Part shown: piece after piece, positions 1 to 11,227 of the stretch
Position numbering within the stretch: position 1 is the stretch's first letter
Layout: the number at the start of each line of letters is the position of its first letter
Origin: Cryobacterium algoricola
GTDB taxonomy: Bacteria > Actinomycetota > Actinomycetes > Actinomycetales > Microbacteriaceae
Direction of reading: 5' to 3'
Length of the DNA: 64,000 nucleotides
Assembly: GCF_004402485.1 (NCBI RefSeq)
Contig: NZ_SOFG01000011.1
Span: 919,457-983,456, forward strand
Translations under genes and position numbers: made by a program
The notes under the pieces: generated by a model
Databases searched by the model: none
Seen by the model: the letters and a program-made list of their open reading frames with translations, nothing else
Told to the model about the DNA's origin: nothing

Positions 1-2914
<2,914 letters not shown>

Positions 2915-3033
2915 TTATGGAGCTCCTGACCGTCGCGCGGGCGACCCTTGAGTCTACCAAACAGGGCATGGCCTCCCGGCCATAAACGGGGATCTGACGC
3001 GTTTTGCCTAGTCGGTTGACCTGTTTTGGCTCC

Positions 3034-3522
3034 CTAGCCGTAGGTATCGCGTGGACCGCGCCCTGGAATTGATCTGGGACCCTTTTTCCAGGAGGGAGCG
3101 TTGGGTCCCTGAAAACGGATTGACACGATGCCCGCGTCCGGATAGCGGACGGAGATGTGCGTCATGATTTCGACGCGCATCATCCGGAGCTGGGTTGCCC
3201 ACGCCGTCGACTCGCAGTGCACGGTCAGCACGCCCTCGTCGATGCCGGCGGGAGTGGAGTGTTTCGATGTTTCCTCACCGGCGAGTTCGATCCAGGATGC
3301 GAGCAGTTCCGACTGCGCGAGGGGTGAGTTCCACCCGAGCTGCATGGTCAGGGAGTCGATCGTGTCGCCGAGGCCACGTGGATCGCGGCCGATGCCGAAC
3401 GGAACACTCGAACCGGTGTCGTCCCGTACCCGGCGCCTGGCCTTCACGCGCTTCGCGTTCGGGTCGCCGAACACATCCTTGAACCGCAGGTAGACCCGTG
3501 CGGCCTCGCTCTGCTCAGCCAT
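3034..3522 (-). CDS. dciA: DciA-like DUF721 protein (replicative helicase operator)
   Basis: 162-residue protein starting MAEQSEAARVYLRFKDVF. The start is ATG at 3522, 6 bases after AGGGGAGG, and overlaps the recF stop by 8 bases; longer upstream readings run through recF in another frame. The C-terminal half (STAWATQLRMMR ... VSIRFQGP) is the DUF721 domain. Proteins of this family at this locus in actinobacteria (Mycobacterium tuberculosis Rv0004) are DciA, which interacts with DnaB and is needed for replication initiation. The N-terminal 60 residues are basic and probably flexible. The family match and locus are clear; the function is by homology. Confidence 0.9.
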   Translation of the reverse strand: MAEQSEAARVYLRFKDVFGDPNAKRVKARRRVRDDTGSSVPFGIGRDPRGLGDTIDSLTMQLGWNSPLAQSELLASWIELAGEETSKHSTPAGIDEGVLTVHCESTAWATQLRMMRVEIMTHISVRYPDAGIVSIRFQGPNAPSWKKGPRSIPGRGPRDTYG

Positions 3523-4705
3523 CGACGACCTCCCCTGCGTTGATATGAATGGTGTGCGCCGCCAGTTGTTTGGGGACATCCTCGAACACGGCCGCAGTGA
3601 TGAGCACCTGATCGAATCCCAGCACCGCAGCCGCGAGGCGGCTGCGGCGGGACTGGTCGAGTTCAGCGAAGACGTCGTCGAGGATGAGGACGGGATCCCC
3701 GCTCGCGGAATCCCTGCGCAGGAGTTCGGCGGCCGCGAGCTTGAGCGCGAGGGCGAATGACCAGGATTCGCCGTGGCTCGCATATCCCCGCGCCGGCAGG
3801 GCGTTGAGCATGAAGACGACATCGTCGCGATGCGGGCCGACCAGGGTCATCCCGCGGTCGAGTTCTTTCCGGCGAACGCCGGAAAGGGCCGCCCGGAACA
3901 GCTCGGCAGTCGCCCCGGCCTCCTTCGCGATCCCTGCGGTGCCGGCCGATCCACCGGAGGATGTACCGACATCACTGCCTTCGTCGCTGCCGAGCGTGTC
4001 GTCCGATCCGAGGATGCTGAGGGCGCCGAGCAGCGCCGGGCCGTGATCGGCGTCGACGACGGCCTCATACGCAGAGCGAAGGGGACCGCCGAGTTCATCG
4101 GTGAGCTTCGCCCGCTCGTCGATGATCTCCGAACCGAATTCCACGAGACGGTCGTCCCAGACCTCGAGCGTTCCGAGCTGGGTTGTGCGCAATCCGGACG
4201 CCCTGGCGGATTTCAACAGGGAGTTGCGCTGCCGCAGCACCCGGTCGTAATCGGCGAGCACCCCGGTCAGACGAGGGGACCGGAGTACCAGGAGCTGGTC
4301 GAGGAACCGGCGTCGCCCCGACGGGTCGCCGCGCACGAGCGCGAGGTCTTCCGGAGCGAACAGGACACTCGAGAAATACCGCGGCAGCTCCCGCGTCTTG
4401 ATCACCGAGCGGTTGACCTGCGCCCGGTTCAGTCCGGACCGGTTGATCTGCACTTCGGCGAGGAGATCCCTGCCGTTGTATTCGAGCTTCGCCCGGATGA
4501 TGGCGGCGTCCTCGCCGGACCGGATCATCGCCGCCGTCGTCGACACCCGGTGCGAACCCAGTGTGCTCAGAAAGCCGAGAGCCTCGACCAGGTTGGTTTT
4601 GCCCTGGCCGTTGCTCCCGACGATGAGGTTGGGTCCGGGATTGAACGGAACCTCGACCTGCGCATAGTTGCGGAAGTCGGTCAGGGACAGGTGAGTTACC
4701 CGCAC
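3515..4705 (-). CDS. recF: DNA replication and repair protein RecF
   Basis: SMC-like ATPase that helps load RecA at gaps with RecO and RecR; 396 residues. N-terminal MRVTHLSLTDFRNY precedes Walker A (GSNGQGKT, about residue 34); Walker B (LILDDVFAELD) lies near the C-terminus. It starts at GTG 4705, eight bases after the dnaN stop, in the usual dnaN-recF order. About 30 residues around position 240 are a Gly/Ser/Asp-rich insertion of low complexity, seen in the sequence and not part of the conserved core. Confidence 0.97.
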   Translation of the reverse strand: MRVTHLSLTDFRNYAQVEVPFNPGPNLIVGSNGQGKTNLVEALGFLSTLGSHRVSTTAAMIRSGEDAAIIRAKLEYNGRDLLAEVQINRSGLNRAQVNRSVIKTRELPRYFSSVLFAPEDLALVRGDPSGRRRFLDQLLVLRSPRLTGVLADYDRVLRQRNSLLKSARASGLRTTQLGTLEVWDDRLVEFGSEIIDERAKLTDELGGPLRSAYEAVVDADHGPALLGALSILGSDDTLGSDEGSDVGTSSGGSAGTAGIAKEAGATAELFRAALSGVRRKELDRGMTLVGPHRDDVVFMLNALPARGYASHGESWSFALALKLAAAELLRRDSASGDPVLILDDVFAELDQSRRSRLAAAVLGFDQVLITAAVFEDVPKQLAAHTIHINAGEVVDG

Positions 4706-4713
4706 CGCAGTTC

Positions 4714-5862
4714 TTAGCGCAACAGCAGGTTCGGCTGGAGCAGGTACTTGTAGCTGTCCGCACCCGGCTGGTCACGCGAACTCTGGCTCGTGATCAGGAC
4801 AGGTCCCGGCTTGTTGGGGTTTTCCGTCTTCGTGAATGAGATCCGCACGAATTCGGAGTGCACGGCCGTGAGGCCGTCCAGCAGGAACTGCGGTTTGAGG
4901 GAGACGACGGTTTCAACGCCGGACAGTATCGCATCGACGGATTCCTTCGCCTGCGCCTGCTCCGACCCGACTGCTTCGAGAGTGAGTCCGTCGGTCGTGA
5001 AGCTGAAACGCAGCGCGGCTTCGCGCTCGAGTACGAGAGCGACGCGACGGGTGGCCTCGATCAATTCCGCGGTGTTCATCACGGCGTAATTGTCGACCTG
5101 GTCAGGGAAAAGCCTGCGAACGGGTGGGTAGTTCCCCTTGATCAGGAGGCTCGTGACGGTCTTCTTGTCCGCGGTAAATGCGATCAGTTCGCGATCGTCG
5201 GTGTTGGTGATCGCCACGGAAATCGTGCCGCTGTGGCCGAAGGTCTTGCCGACTTCCTGCAGGGTGCGGGCGGGTACGAGCGCGGTGATGGTGTCCGTGG
5301 CGACCATCGTGCCCGGATCCCAGTCGATTTCCCGGACGGCGACGCGGTAACGGTCGGTCGCAACGAGGCTCAGGCTGTTCTCCGAGATCTGCAGCTGAAC
5401 GCCCGTGATCACCGGAGTCACATCGTCACGCGATGCGGCGACGGCGACCTGGGCGACTGCTGCGGCGAAATCCTCGGCCGGAACAAGGCCGGCTTGCCCG
5501 CTCACGACGGGGATGCTCGGATATTCCTCGACAGGCATGGACAGGAGCGTGAAGCTCGCGCTTCCACAGCTGACGGTGATGCGGGAATCCTTGGTCACGA
5601 AGCTGACGGGAGCATTCGGCATCCGGCTGGCGATCTCCGCGAGGAGACGACCGGAGACGAGAACCCGACCGGTCTCTTCGACCTCGGCTGCAATTTCCGT
5701 TTGTGCGGAGACCTCGTAGTCGAATGACGAGAGGATCAAGCCGGTCGCTGTTGCCTCGATCAGCACACCACTCAAAATGGGCAGCGTGGTGCGCTGGGGA
5801 AGGAGTTTGACAGCAAATGAAACGGCTTCGCTGAAAACGTCCCGGTTGGCCTGAAATCTCAC
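4714..5862 (-). CDS. dnaN: DNA polymerase III sliding clamp (beta)
   Basis: Beta clamp, a ring that tethers polymerases to DNA; 382 residues. The chosen start is GTG at 5862, giving MRFQANRDVFSEAVSFAVKL. It has AGGAG 7 bases upstream, which is a better case than the in-frame ATG at 5901 that adds 13 unconserved residues. The three-domain clamp pattern runs to the C-terminus, which ends YLLQPNLLLR; clamps normally end with a similar P(I/M)R-like strand. It is the first gene after oriC in the leftward dnaN-recF-dciA run. Confidence 0.97.
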   Translation of the reverse strand: MRFQANRDVFSEAVSFAVKLLPQRTTLPILSGVLIEATATGLILSSFDYEVSAQTEIAAEVEETGRVLVSGRLLAEIASRMPNAPVSFVTKDSRITVSCGSASFTLLSMPVEEYPSIPVVSGQAGLVPAEDFAAAVAQVAVAASRDDVTPVITGVQLQISENSLSLVATDRYRVAVREIDWDPGTMVATDTITALVPARTLQEVGKTFGHSGTISVAITNTDDRELIAFTADKKTVTSLLIKGNYPPVRRLFPDQVDNYAVMNTAELIEATRRVALVLEREAALRFSFTTDGLTLEAVGSEQAQAKESVDAILSGVETVVSLKPQFLLDGLTAVHSEFVRISFTKTENPNKPGPVLITSQSSRDQPGADSYKYLLQPNLLLR

Positions 5863-6233
5863 GAAGTCACTCCTGTCGGTCGGAGACCTGTTTGGGCTCA
5901 ATGGTAGTCGTTCTCACAACGGCTTCTGCGTCGTTCGATTTCCTCCGGCTTCGGAGGAAAGGTTGTCGGCCAGAGAGAAGTTTAAGTTTTTGTTAATCTT
6001 CTTAACCGTTGTGGAAACTGTGGATAACTCTGTGGATGCGGCTCATTCACTGGGAACTACAAACATGTAACTTGTGGGCAGCCTGTGAGCGTTAATCGGC
6101 TTCCGGTTCAGGACGAGCCTGTCGGCGAGCGGAGTTTGCACAAGCCCTTCCGGAGTTTCCACAAATTCGCACGAGTTGTCCGACGAGTTTCCACAGGGTT
6201 ATCCACAGCTGTGAAAACTGAGGGATTTTGCAC
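5863..6233. other. oriC: Chromosomal replication origin oriC (dnaN-dnaA spacer)
   Basis: 371 bases without a gene. Near dnaN is an AT-rich stretch (about 5,979-6,008), a candidate unwinding element. Next to it are DnaA-box-like 9-mers on the minus strand: TGTGGAAAC 6010-6018, a perfect TGTGGATAA 6019-6027 and TGTGGATGC 6031-6039. On the dnaA side, in the opposite orientation, are GTTTCCACA 6187-6195 and a perfect TTATCCACA 6199-6207. Actinobacterial origins lie in this spacer (established for Streptomyces and Mycobacterium). Strand use of the flanking genes diverges between dnaA and rpmH, consistent with a nearby origin. No replication data are available here. Confidence 0.85.
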
Positions 6234-7655
6234 TTATTTGTAGCGGTGGTCCTGTTTGATGCGGTTGGTGAGTTCCGTGACCTGGTTGTAGATCGACCGG
6301 CGTTCCTTCATGAGCTCGCTGATCTTCTTGTTCGCATACATCACCGTCGTGTGGTCCCGGTTGCCGAACAACTGGCCGATTTTCGGGAGCGACAGATTGG
6401 TGAGTTCCCGGCAGAGGTACATCGCGATCTGACGGGCCGTGGCAACCGCCTGGGAGCGGGAAGAGCCGTAGAGGTCGTCGACCGTGAGCTTGAAATAGTC
6501 GGCGGTGTTGGTGATGATGTCGACCGGCGCGATCACATTGTCCTCGTCGAGGGTGATCAGGTCCTTGAGCACCGTCTGGACGAGGTCCATGTCGACCGGA
6601 GTCCGGTTGAGGCTGGCGAAGGCGGTGACCCTGATCAGGGTGCCTTCGAGTTCACGGATGTTGGACGAGACCTTCGACGCCATGAATTCGAGGATGTCGT
6701 GGGGGACCTGGAGCTTCTCGCTCTGGGCCTTCTTGCGCAGGATCGCGATGCGGGTCTCGAGGTCGGGTGCCTGGACATCCGTGATGAGGCCCCACTCGAA
6801 CCGGGAGCGCATGCGGTCTTCGAAGCCGGTCAGTGCCTTCGGCGGCAGGTCACTCGTGATGACGACCTGCTTGTTGTGATCGTGCAGGGTGTTGAAAGTG
6901 TGGAAGAACGCCTCCTGGGTCTCCGCCTTGCCCTGCAGGAACTGGATGTCGTCGATCATCAGGATGTCGATATTGCGATACCGGGACTGGAATGCCGAGC
7001 CGCGGTTGTTCGCGATCGAATTGATGAAGTCGTTGGTGAATTCCTCGGAACTGACATAACGCACGCGGATGCCCGGGTACAGGCTCATGGCGTAGTGGCC
7101 GATGGCGTGGAGCAGGTGCGTCTTGCCGAGTCCGGACGAACCGTAGACGAAGAGCGGGTTGTATGCCTTGGCCGGCGCCTCGGCGACGGCGACGGCAGCC
7201 GCGTGTGCGAAGCGGTTCGACTGCCCGATCACGAAATTGTCGAAGCTGTACTTCGAATTGAGCCGGGTGTCGTGCGGGCTTTCCACGGGCGGCGCGCTCT
7301 CGAAAACCGATTGGGGCGTTGCCGGGGTCTCGACATCCCGCGGCAGTGCGGTCTCCTGGACCGGTCGGAGCGACTCCTGCTCGAGTTCCGGGTTGACGAC
7401 CACATAGAACGTGGACACAGCGGTCGCATCGGACAACTTGCCCATCGCGGCGAGCAGGGGAACCCGCATCCGCTGGTTGAGCATGCTCGCGGTGAACTCG
7501 TTCGGCACCTCGAGGTAGAAGGTGCCGGCGGCGATGCCCTTGGGTTCGACCAGGTTGAGGAAGCCGTAGAGCATGGGAGTGATGGTGTCATCCGATTCGA
7601 GGCTGGTGAGCACTGCCCGCCAGGTGTCCGCGATCGGTTGTTCTTCGGCTGCCAT
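6234..7655 (-). CDS. dnaA: Chromosomal replication initiator protein DnaA
   Basis: Origin-binding AAA+ initiator, 473 residues. Domain I is at the N-terminus (MAAEEQPIADTWRAVLTSLE). Walker A is GSSGLGKT (172-179) and Walker B is ILMIDDIQFL (231-240). The domain IV helix-turn-helix with the signature RDHTTVMYANKKI lies near residue 440. The start is ATG 7655 with AGAGG 5 bases upstream; the in-frame extension to 7835 runs through spacer DNA with tandem repeats and is rejected. DnaA-box-like sequences on both sides suggest autoregulation (inference). Confidence 0.98.
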   Translation of the reverse strand: MAAEEQPIADTWRAVLTSLESDDTITPMLYGFLNLVEPKGIAAGTFYLEVPNEFTASMLNQRMRVPLLAAMGKLSDATAVSTFYVVVNPELEQESLRPVQETALPRDVETPATPQSVFESAPPVESPHDTRLNSKYSFDNFVIGQSNRFAHAAAVAVAEAPAKAYNPLFVYGSSGLGKTHLLHAIGHYAMSLYPGIRVRYVSSEEFTNDFINSIANNRGSAFQSRYRNIDILMIDDIQFLQGKAETQEAFFHTFNTLHDHNKQVVITSDLPPKALTGFEDRMRSRFEWGLITDVQAPDLETRIAILRKKAQSEKLQVPHDILEFMASKVSSNIRELEGTLIRVTAFASLNRTPVDMDLVQTVLKDLITLDEDNVIAPVDIITNTADYFKLTVDDLYGSSRSQAVATARQIAMYLCRELTNLSLPKIGQLFGNRDHTTVMYANKKISELMKERRSIYNQVTELTNRIKQDHRYK

Positions 7656-7664
7656 TGTTCCCTC

Positions 7665-7703
7665 TGTCGATACTGTCTGTCGATACTGTTTGTCGGTACT
7701 GTC
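7665..7703. repeat. Three 13-bp tandem repeats in the dnaA leader
   Basis: Plus-strand units are TGTCGATACTGTC (7665-7677), TGTCGATACTGTT (7678-7690) and TGTCGGTACTGTC (7691-7703). The array ends 9 bases before the dnaA start codon, so it lies immediately 5' of the ribosome-binding site. The unit length is not a multiple of three and the repeats are outside the coding region. Function unknown; candidates are a protein-binding site or a product of replication slippage. Confidence 0.85.
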
Positions 7704-7974
7704 GAAAACTTGTTGAATGCACCCGGCATCGCCGGAAGAGTCGACACCAGTGTGAGCCGAATCGACGGCCTCAGCAAAAGCATCCACAAGGTTATCCACC
7801 GCCTGTGTGCAATTCGGGCTGTGTTTTACAGGCAATGGGGGCTGCCTGTGGATAACTTGTCCTCACGGTAGTCAATGACGGCCGCGGCGGCCAACTCTGT
7901 TGTGGATTCGGTACGTGTCGTTCACCGGAAACCGCGAAAAGATGTGCAGAATCTTCCGTTTACCGCCGTCGGGT

Positions 7975-8003
7975 TTGACCAGCACCGATTGAGGCCGTAG
8001 TTT
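7975..8003 (+). promoter_or_regulatory. Possible rpmH promoter
   Basis: TTGACC (7975-7980) and TAGTTT (7998-8003) are separated by 17 bases, about 95 bases upstream of the rpmH start. This fits a housekeeping sigma-factor promoter. Based on pattern only. Confidence 0.4.
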
Positions 8004-8097
8004 TAATCAGTTGACCCCAGCCCGCGGGCTACCTCACTCTTTCCCGGCCGCTCTACATTTTTTGGCCTGCGGAGATTCAATACGTGGAGACCACACA

Positions 8098-8235
8098 ATG
8101 AGCAAGAGAACTTTCCAGCCGAACAACCGTCGTCGCGCCAAGGTGCACGGCTTCCGTCTTCGCATGCGCACCCGCGCCGGCCGTGCAATCCTCGGTGCCC
8201 GCCGTCGTAAGGGTCGCACCGAGCTTTCCGCCTAA
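8098..8235 (+). CDS. rpmH: 50S ribosomal protein L34
   Basis: 45-residue, very basic ribosomal protein starting [20 protein letters not shown], with the invariant [10 protein letters not shown] segment. ATG 8098 has GGAG upstream at good spacing. It is the first gene of the rightward rpmH-rnpA-yidD-yidC-jag-rsmG run, the standard order next to dnaA. Confidence 0.98.
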   Translation: MSKRTFQPNNRRRAKVHGFRLRMRTRAGRAILGARRRKGRTELSA

Positions 8236-8243
8236 GCACTCCC

Positions 8244-8636
8244 GTGCTCGCGGGGACCAATCGCATCACGAGCGGCAGCGACTACAAGATGGTCGTTCGC
8301 CGTGGCGTGCGTGTTGTTGGTCCGCATTTCGTGACGTACCTGCGTGACAACTCCGAGGGGCTTCCCCCTCGGTTCGGTTTCATCGTCGCCAAGAACGTGG
8401 GGAACGCCGTCCGGCGCAACCGAATGCGCCGTCGCCTGAAGGCGGCGTGCTTCGGTCTGCTCCCCTCGGTGCACCCCGGCACGGATGTCGTCATCCGGGC
8501 ACTTCCGGCGGCGCACGAATTGGACTGGCCCGTTCTTCAGGCCGAAGTCGGCCAGGCGCTCCAGAGTTTCGAGCGCCGAAAAGCGGCAGGCACCACCGGA
8601 TCCGGGCATCGCCGGCCGGAACGACTGCCCTCGTGA
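8244..8636 (+). CDS. rnpA: Ribonuclease P protein component
   Basis: 130-residue basic protein partner of the RNase P RNA in tRNA 5' processing. The family signature is visible as AKNVGNAVRRNRMRRRLKAA. The start is GTG 8244, eight bases after the rpmH stop. The C-terminal 20 residues (RRKAAGTTGSGHRRPERLPS) are unconserved. Confidence 0.96.
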   Translation: MLAGTNRITSGSDYKMVVRRGVRVVGPHFVTYLRDNSEGLPPRFGFIVAKNVGNAVRRNRMRRRLKAACFGLLPSVHPGTDVVIRALPAAHELDWPVLQAEVGQALQSFERRKAAGTTGSGHRRPERLPS

Positions 8637-8663
8637 TGCAGCGTCTGCGATGAGGTCAGCCTC

Positions 8664-8975
8664 ATGAAGTCGGTCCTCGTGTGGATCCTTCTGATCCCAC
8701 GCAATCTCGGAGTGCTGCTGCTGCGCGTCTACCGCGCGGTGGTCTCACCGCTGTATGGCGACGTTTGCAGGTACTATCCCTCTTGTTCGGCGTACGCACT
8801 CGGTGCCGTTCAGGAACATGGCCTGGTTATCGGGTCCGGTCTGGCGGCTCGCCGTCTTGCCCGGTGTCATCCGTGGGCCGAAGGCGGAGTCGATGACGTT
8901 CCGCTGAAGCGCAAGCGTCGCTACGCCGTGACGTCGTTTGGATTTGTAGTCCCAGTGAGCCACGGAAAGGGCTGA
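8664..8975 (+). CDS. yidD: Membrane protein insertion efficiency factor YidD
   Basis: 103 residues with an amphipathic N-terminus and the family signature YYPSCSAYALGAVQEHG ... RLARCHPW. YidD helps the YidC/Sec system insert membrane proteins and sits between rnpA and yidC in most bacteria, as here. ATG 8664 is chosen; the C-terminal 20 residues are basic and variable. Confidence 0.94.
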   Translation: MKSVLVWILLIPRNLGVLLLRVYRAVVSPLYGDVCRYYPSCSAYALGAVQEHGLVIGSGLAARRLARCHPWAEGGVDDVPLKRKRRYAVTSFGFVVPVSHGKG

Positions 8976-8983
8976 CCCAAAGT

Positions 8984-9961
8984 ATGGACCTCCTAGGTAC
9001 GATTCTCTGGCCTTTGAAATGGGCTGTCGAGCTCCTGCTCGTCGCCTTCCACTGGTTGTTCACGACCGTCGGACTCGGCTACAACGACGGCATCACCTGG
9101 GTCCTTGCGATCGTCGGGCTCGTGCTCGTCGTGCGCGCCGCGCTCATCCCCATCTTTGTACGGCAGATTCGCAGCCAGCGCAAGATGCTCGAGGTTGCCC
9201 CTCAGCTCAAGAAGATCCAGGACAAGTACAAGGGCAAGAAGGACCAGTTCTCCCGCGAGGCGATGTCCCGCGAGACCATGGAACTCTACAAGCGCACGGG
9301 TACGAACCCGCTGAGCTCCTGCCTCCCGCTCCTGCTGCAGATGCCGATCTTCTTCGCGCTGTTCTCCGTGCTCAATGACGCCCAGCACGCGAAGGCCGGC
9401 GTCGGGCCGCTCAACTCCCAGCTCGCCGAGAGCTTCGGCAGCGCCACCCTGTTCGGGGTCGCCCCGCTGCACGAATCGTTCTCCACCCAGTGGGCCCTGC
9501 TCGTGGCCGGCAGCCCGTACAACCTCGCTGTGATGCTCATCGCGGCCACCATGGTCGTGCTGATGACCGCGTCGCAGTTCATCACGCAGCTGCAGATCGT
9601 CTCCAAGAACATGTCGCCGGAAACCAAGGCGAGCCCGATGTTCAAGCAGCAGCGCATGATGTTGTACCTACTCCCGCTCGTCTTCGCCTTCTCCGGTATC
9701 GCGTTCCCGCTCGGCGTCATGTTCTACTGGCTCACCTCGAACATCTGGACCATGGCCCAGCAGTTCCTGGTCATCCGCAACATGCCGACACCGGGCAGCG
9801 AAGCAGCGAAGGCCCGCGAGGAGCGTCTCGCCCGCAAGGGAAAGCTCATCGCCAAGGACGGCGACATCATCGTGGTCGAGGAACCGAAGAAGCAGCAGCC
9901 ACAGCGCCAGCAGCCCGTTGGCAAGTCCCGGGCCAAGAAGCAGACCGGCCCGAAGAAATAG
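8984..9961 (+). CDS. yidC: Membrane protein insertase YidC/OxaA
   Basis: 325-residue inner-membrane insertase of the short Gram-positive type, without the large periplasmic domain. A first hydrophobic segment (about residues 10-55) is followed by a cytoplasmic helical hairpin (KMLEVAPQLKKIQDKYKGKK). Then come the conserved TGTNPLSSCLPLLLQMPIFFALF segment region and two or three more membrane spans. The C-terminus is a basic, Gln/Lys-rich tail that probably contacts ribosomes. It starts eight bases after the yidD stop. Confidence 0.96.
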   Translation: MDLLGTILWPLKWAVELLLVAFHWLFTTVGLGYNDGITWVLAIVGLVLVVRAALIPIFVRQIRSQRKMLEVAPQLKKIQDKYKGKKDQFSREAMSRETMELYKRTGTNPLSSCLPLLLQMPIFFALFSVLNDAQHAKAGVGPLNSQLAESFGSATLFGVAPLHESFSTQWALLVAGSPYNLAVMLIAATMVVLMTASQFITQLQIVSKNMSPETKASPMFKQQRMMLYLLPLVFAFSGIAFPLGVMFYWLTSNIWTMAQQFLVIRNMPTPGSEAAKAREERLARKGKLIAKDGDIIVVEEPKKQQPQRQQPVGKSRAKKQTGPKK

Positions 9962-10027
9962 ACTGAGCCGCACGGCCGGAACGGCCGCACGGAACGACTG
10001 AACAGAACCACGGAAGAGACGGACATC

Positions 10028-10546
10028 GTGACTGAGAACACCGACGTGATCGCCGCGGCCTCCCCCGCGGAAGATGACTCCCCCACCCTCGATCAGCTCG
10101 AGAAGGAGGGCGACGTCGCCGCGGACTACATCGAGGAATTCCTCGACATCTGCGACCTCGACGGGGACATCGATATCGACGCCCGCAACGGGCGCGCCTA
10201 CGTGTCGGTCAATTCGACGGATGCCGGAAGCCTGCGTCTGCTCTCGCGTCCGGACACCGTGAACGCCCTCCAGGAACTGACCCGCCTCGCGGTACAGAAC
10301 AAGACCGGGTCGTTCTCCCGGTTGATCCTCGACATCGGCGGTTCCCGCGAGGCCCGCCAAGCGGAGCTGGGCGTCCTGGTGACCCGTGCGATCGAGCGCA
10401 TCGTCGCAGGCGCGACGGAAGCGTCCCTGCCGCCCATGTCCTCCTACGAGCGCAAACTCGTGCACGATCTCGTCTCCGAGCACGGATACGTGTCGGAATC
10501 GACGGGTGAGGGCCGCGACCGCCACACGGTCATCACCGCGGCGTAG
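10028..10546 (+). CDS. jag: RNA-binding protein Jag/KhpB (KH and R3H domains)
   Basis: 172 residues. An acidic N-terminus is followed by a KH domain (about 40-110, with DIDIDARNGRAYVSV). The C-terminal R3H domain contains SYERKLVHDLV, whose RxxxH motif defines the family. The separate Jag_N domain found in Firmicutes is absent. The start is GTG 10028. In other bacteria KhpB binds small and messenger RNAs with KhpA; here the role is by homology and by position after yidC. Confidence 0.92.
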   Translation: MTENTDVIAAASPAEDDSPTLDQLEKEGDVAADYIEEFLDICDLDGDIDIDARNGRAYVSVNSTDAGSLRLLSRPDTVNALQELTRLAVQNKTGSFSRLILDIGGSREARQAELGVLVTRAIERIVAGATEASLPPMSSYERKLVHDLVSEHGYVSESTGEGRDRHTVITAA

Positions 10547-10560
10547 TTTCACGTGGAACA
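10545..10560. other. Degenerate parS-like site at the jag/rsmG junction
   Basis: AGTTTCACGTGGAACA matches the TGTTTCACGTGAAACA consensus at 14 of 16 positions. It spans the jag stop and the first rsmG codons, close to other parS sites. It may be a weak or decayed ParB site. Confidence 0.45.
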
Positions 10561-11191
10561 CGTGAACGACACGCTCGAGATCGAACCCGTCGTCACCGCG
10601 GGACTCTTCGGGGAACGCATCGACGTGGCGCGGGCCTTCGCGGCCAACCTGGCGAGCCAAGGTGAGGAGCGTGGCCTGATCGGCCCGCTCGAATTGCCCA
10701 GGCTCTGGAGCCGGCACATCCTGAACTGTGCGATCATGGCACCCCTGCTCCGCCCGGGACTGGTCGGTGACGTCGGGTCCGGTGCCGGGTTGCCTGGGCT
10801 TGTGCTCGCGATCATGCGGCCCGACGTTGATTTCGTGTTGATCGAACCGATGGAGCGGCGCGTCGCCTGGCTGACCGAGCAGGTTGCCGAGCTCGGTCTG
10901 GCCAATACGAGCGTGATCCGCGCCAGAGCTGAGGATGTGCACCTCCCGCAGCCACTCGATCAGGTCACCGCGCGAGCAGTAAGCGCTTTCCGAACTCTGA
11001 TTCCCCTGACGGCGCCGCTCGTCAAGGCAGGGGGCGAGCTCGTGCTGATGAAGGGTGCCGGGGCGCCGGGAGAGATCTCGGCGGCGACCAAGGAGATCCG
11101 ACGGTTCCACCTCAGCAATGTCGAGGTCATCACGCTCGGCGAGGGCGTGCTGCAGGACGTCACGCGGGTCATAAGGGCTACAGTTGATTAG
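10553..11191 (+). CDS. rsmG: 16S rRNA (guanine-N7) methyltransferase RsmG (GidB)
   Basis: 212 residues. It has the SAM-binding motif GDVGSGAGLPGLVLAI (about 72-87), an acidic loop IEPMERRVAWL, and the RAEDV segment. RsmG makes m7G527 in 16S rRNA; loss in actinobacteria gives low-level streptomycin resistance (established). Two in-frame GTG starts are possible, at 10553 and 10562; the first is reported. It lies six bases after jag. Confidence 0.95.
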   Translation: MEHVNDTLEIEPVVTAGLFGERIDVARAFAANLASQGEERGLIGPLELPRLWSRHILNCAIMAPLLRPGLVGDVGSGAGLPGLVLAIMRPDVDFVLIEPMERRVAWLTEQVAELGLANTSVIRARAEDVHLPQPLDQVTARAVSAFRTLIPLTAPLVKAGGELVLMKGAGAPGEISAATKEIRRFHLSNVEVITLGEGVLQDVTRVIRATVD

Positions 11192-11227
11192 TCCCCGATT
11201 GGTGTTTCGCAGCTGCGAACATGGATC

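Larger units (their letters stand above)
7656..8097. other. dnaA-rpmH divergent spacer with DnaA-box-like sequences
   Basis: 442 bases without a gene, between divergently transcribed dnaA and rpmH. It holds three 13-bp tandem repeats next to the dnaA start (7665-7703) and a second group of DnaA-box-like 9-mers. These are TTATCCACC 7792-7800 (one mismatch), a perfect TGTGGATAA 7847-7855, and TGTGGATT from 7901. It must contain the dnaA promoter and the rpmH promoter. The rest shows no recognisable feature. Confidence 0.75.

Noticed and set aside
7656..7835. N-terminal extension of DnaA
   Set aside because: It includes the tandem repeats and lacks similarity to DnaA domain I, which begins at ATG 7655.
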